From: Planctomycetia bacterium | GTDB lineage: Bacteria; Planctomycetota; Planctomycetia; Pirellulales; UBA1268 | DNA: 6,971 nt | NCBI GenBank assembly: GCA_009926295.1 | Contig: RFPF01000162.1 | Location: 1-6,971, forward strand | Direction of reading: 5' to 3' | Shown here: piece by piece, positions 5,581 to 6,971 of the stretch | Layout: each line of letters opens with the position of its first letter | Position numbering within the stretch: the stretch's first letter is position 1 | Translations under genes and position numbers: made by a program | The notes under the pieces: model-generated | The model's database searches: none | Seen by the model: the letters and a program-made list of their open reading frames with translations, nothing else | What the model was told of the DNA's origin: nothing

Positions 5581-6954
5581 ATGTCGCGATCTCTCCGCTT
5601 CGTCCGCCCCTCCCGACGGCGATTCCTCGCGGCCGCAGGGGCCACGGCGGCCGCCCACCGCGCCCTCCTGCTGGCGGGCGAACCGGCTGGCGGCTCGGCG
5701 CCCTCCGCGTCGCCGTCCGACGGGCCCGGCATCGGCGTCGTGGGCCTCCGCTACCAGGGGTCCGTGATCGCGGCCCGGGCGAAAGCGCACGGGCGGATCG
5801 TGGGCATCGCCGACGTGGATCGCGACTGCCTCGACCTCACGATCATCGACAAGAACGTGAAATCGCAGACGGGCATGACGCCGGAGGAGATCTACGGCGG
5901 AGTCGCCGCGGCCGACCGTCACCAGGACTACCGGCGGCTGCTCGACGACCCGCGGATCGGCGTGATCCTGATCGGCACGCCGGATCATTGGCACGCCAAG
6001 ATGCTCATCGACGCGGTGAAGGCGGGTAAGGACGTGTATTGCGAGAAGCCGCTCTCACTCACGATCGACGAGGGCAAGCAGATGCGGAAGGCCGTCCGCG
6101 ACACCGGCCGGATCGTGCAGGTCGGTTCGTGGCACCGCAGCGACGCCCGCTTCCGCCTCGCCGTGGAGATGATCCGGCAGGGACGCCTCGGAAAGCTCGA
6201 GAAGGTGGAGGTCGTGCTCGGCAAGAACAAGGCGGGCGGACCGTTCGCCGCCCGGAGCGTGCCCGCAAACCTCGACTGGAACCTCTGGCAGGGGCAGACC
6301 CCCGACGTGCCCTACGTGCCGGAGCGGACGCACTACACGTTCCGCTGGTGGCAGGCCTATTCCGGCGGGCAGCTCACCGACTGGGGCGCGCACCACGTCG
6401 ACATCGCCCGCTGGGCGATCGACGCGGAGCCGGTCGAGATCGAAGGGAAGGCGACGTATCCCACGACGGCCGGCGGCTACGACGTGCCGCTCGATTATTT
6501 CGTGCGCTACCGCTTCGCGAACGGCGTCGAGATGACGGTGGACGACACGGGCCGCAACGGGATCATGTTCACCGGCAGCGAGGGCCGGCTGTTCGTGAAC
6601 CGAGAAAACGTCACCGGGAAGCCGGTCGAGGATCTCAAAGACCGGCCGCTGCCGCGCGAGGCGTTTACGCTCTACGACTTCGACAACCGCTCGCGGCCCG
6701 AGCGTTCGGGCAAGATCGAGGCGATCATGAACCACATGGGCAACTTCTTCGACTGCGTCGCCGCCCGGCGGCAGCCGATCGCCGACGTGGAGAGCGGCCA
6801 CCGCAGCGTGTCGGTGTGCCACCTCGGCAACAGCTCCTGCAAGCTCGGTCGGCCCCTGAAGTGGGATCCCGCCGCCGAGCGGTTCGTCGGCGACTCGGAG
6901 GCCGACGCCCTGCTCTCGCGGCCGCAGCGCAAAGGCTTCGAGACGCAGGCATGA
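5581..6954 (+). CDS. Tat-exported Gfo/Idh/MocA-family oxidoreductase
   Basis: A 457-residue NAD(P)-dependent oxidoreductase. The N-terminus carries a twin-arginine motif, SRRRFLAAAG (11-20), then an Ala-rich stretch, so export in the folded state with cofactor is likely, as known for Zymomonas glucose-fructose oxidoreductase. The Rossmann fold starts at GIGVVGLRYQG (50-60), followed by GIADVD. GTPDHWHA (132-139) and EKP (155-157, preceded by YC) are the family cofactor and catalytic signatures. DWGAHHVDIARW (267-278) supplies the probable catalytic histidine region (His271/His272, Asp274). The C-terminus, LKWDPAAERFVGD then LLSRPQRKGFE, is typical of planctomycete members. The reaction is probably redox of a sugar or sugar derivative; the substrate is unknown. 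Its stop overlaps the next ATG (ATGA at 6951-6954), suggesting translational coupling and an operon continuing past the window. Confidence 0.92.
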   Translation: MSRSLRFVRPSRRRFLAAAGATAAAHRALLLAGEPAGGSAPSASPSDGPGIGVVGLRYQGSVIAARAKAHGRIVGIADVDRDCLDLTIIDKNVKSQTGMTPEEIYGGVAAADRHQDYRRLLDDPRIGVILIGTPDHWHAKMLIDAVKAGKDVYCEKPLSLTIDEGKQMRKAVRDTGRIVQVGSWHRSDARFRLAVEMIRQGRLGKLEKVEVVLGKNKAGGPFAARSVPANLDWNLWQGQTPDVPYVPERTHYTFRWWQAYSGGQLTDWGAHHVDIARWAIDAEPVEIEGKATYPTTAGGYDVPLDYFVRYRFANGVEMTVDDTGRNGIMFTGSEGRLFVNRENVTGKPVEDLKDRPLPREAFTLYDFDNRSRPERSGKIEAIMNHMGNFFDCVAARRQPIADVESGHRSVSVCHLGNSSCKLGRPLKWDPAAERFVGDSEADALLSRPQRKGFETQA

Positions 6955-6971
6955 ACGACGAACGCATGAGC
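6951..6971 (+). CDS. Start of a probable downstream coupled gene (3' end outside window)
   Basis: ATG at 6951 overlaps the TGA of the oxidoreductase as ATGA and opens seven codons (MNDERMS) to the window edge. A second in-frame ATG at 6966 is an alternative start. No strong Shine-Dalgarno is visible, which is common for coupled starts. Far too little sequence is present to assign a product, and the ATGA could be coincidence. Confidence 0.4.

Noticed and set aside
6055..6822. 255-codon minus-strand open frame
   Set aside because: It is antisense to conserved oxidoreductase motifs, and its composition is that of a shadow frame.

Overview
This is a high-GC window that looks like part of a Planctomycetes chromosome, probably Pirellulales-like or a metagenomic relative. 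The lineage is inferred from content: a Tat-exported Gfo/Idh/MocA oxidoreductase, large secreted parallel beta-helix proteins and a DJ-1/PfpI protein, a mix common in planctomycete carbohydrate loci. No tRNA, rRNA, CRISPR array, insertion sequence, phage gene or plasmid feature was seen.

Layout, left to right, with strand alternating at every gene (+ - + - +). (1) 1-1534, plus: the 3' part of a gene for a GH55/pectate-lyase-3-like double beta-helix protein. It is open from the left edge but broken by a frameshift near 654-657, so it reads as two overlapping pieces. (2) 1521-2678, minus: an exported serine hydrolase of the class C beta-lactamase/family VIII esterase fold. (3) 2757-4907, plus: a secreted right-handed parallel beta-helix protein resembling GH141. 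(4) 4912-5499, minus: a DJ-1/PfpI-family protein. (5) 5581-6954, plus: a Gfo/Idh/MocA oxidoreductase with a twin-arginine signal. (6) 6951 to the right edge: the first codons of a probable coupled gene, overlapping the previous stop by ATGA.

The gene pairs are packed tightly. The two convergent junctions are a 14-base overlap (1521-1534) and a 4-base gap (4908-4911). The two divergent spacers (2679-2756 and 5500-5580) are the only places where promoters and operators can sit outside genes. The second spacer holds a perfect 10-bp palindrome and a 6-bp-arm inverted repeat. Both complete plus-strand genes have a clear AGGAG ribosome site; neither minus-strand gene shows one.

A working picture, which is inference: several products are exported and act on carbohydrate. 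The two beta-helix proteins would bind or cleave polysaccharide, the serine hydrolase could remove ester groups, and the exported oxidoreductase could oxidise or reduce a released sugar. No substrate can be named from sequence alone. I see no clear novel defence or mobile system. The points most worth checking are the frame break in the first gene and the structured divergent spacer at 5500-5580.
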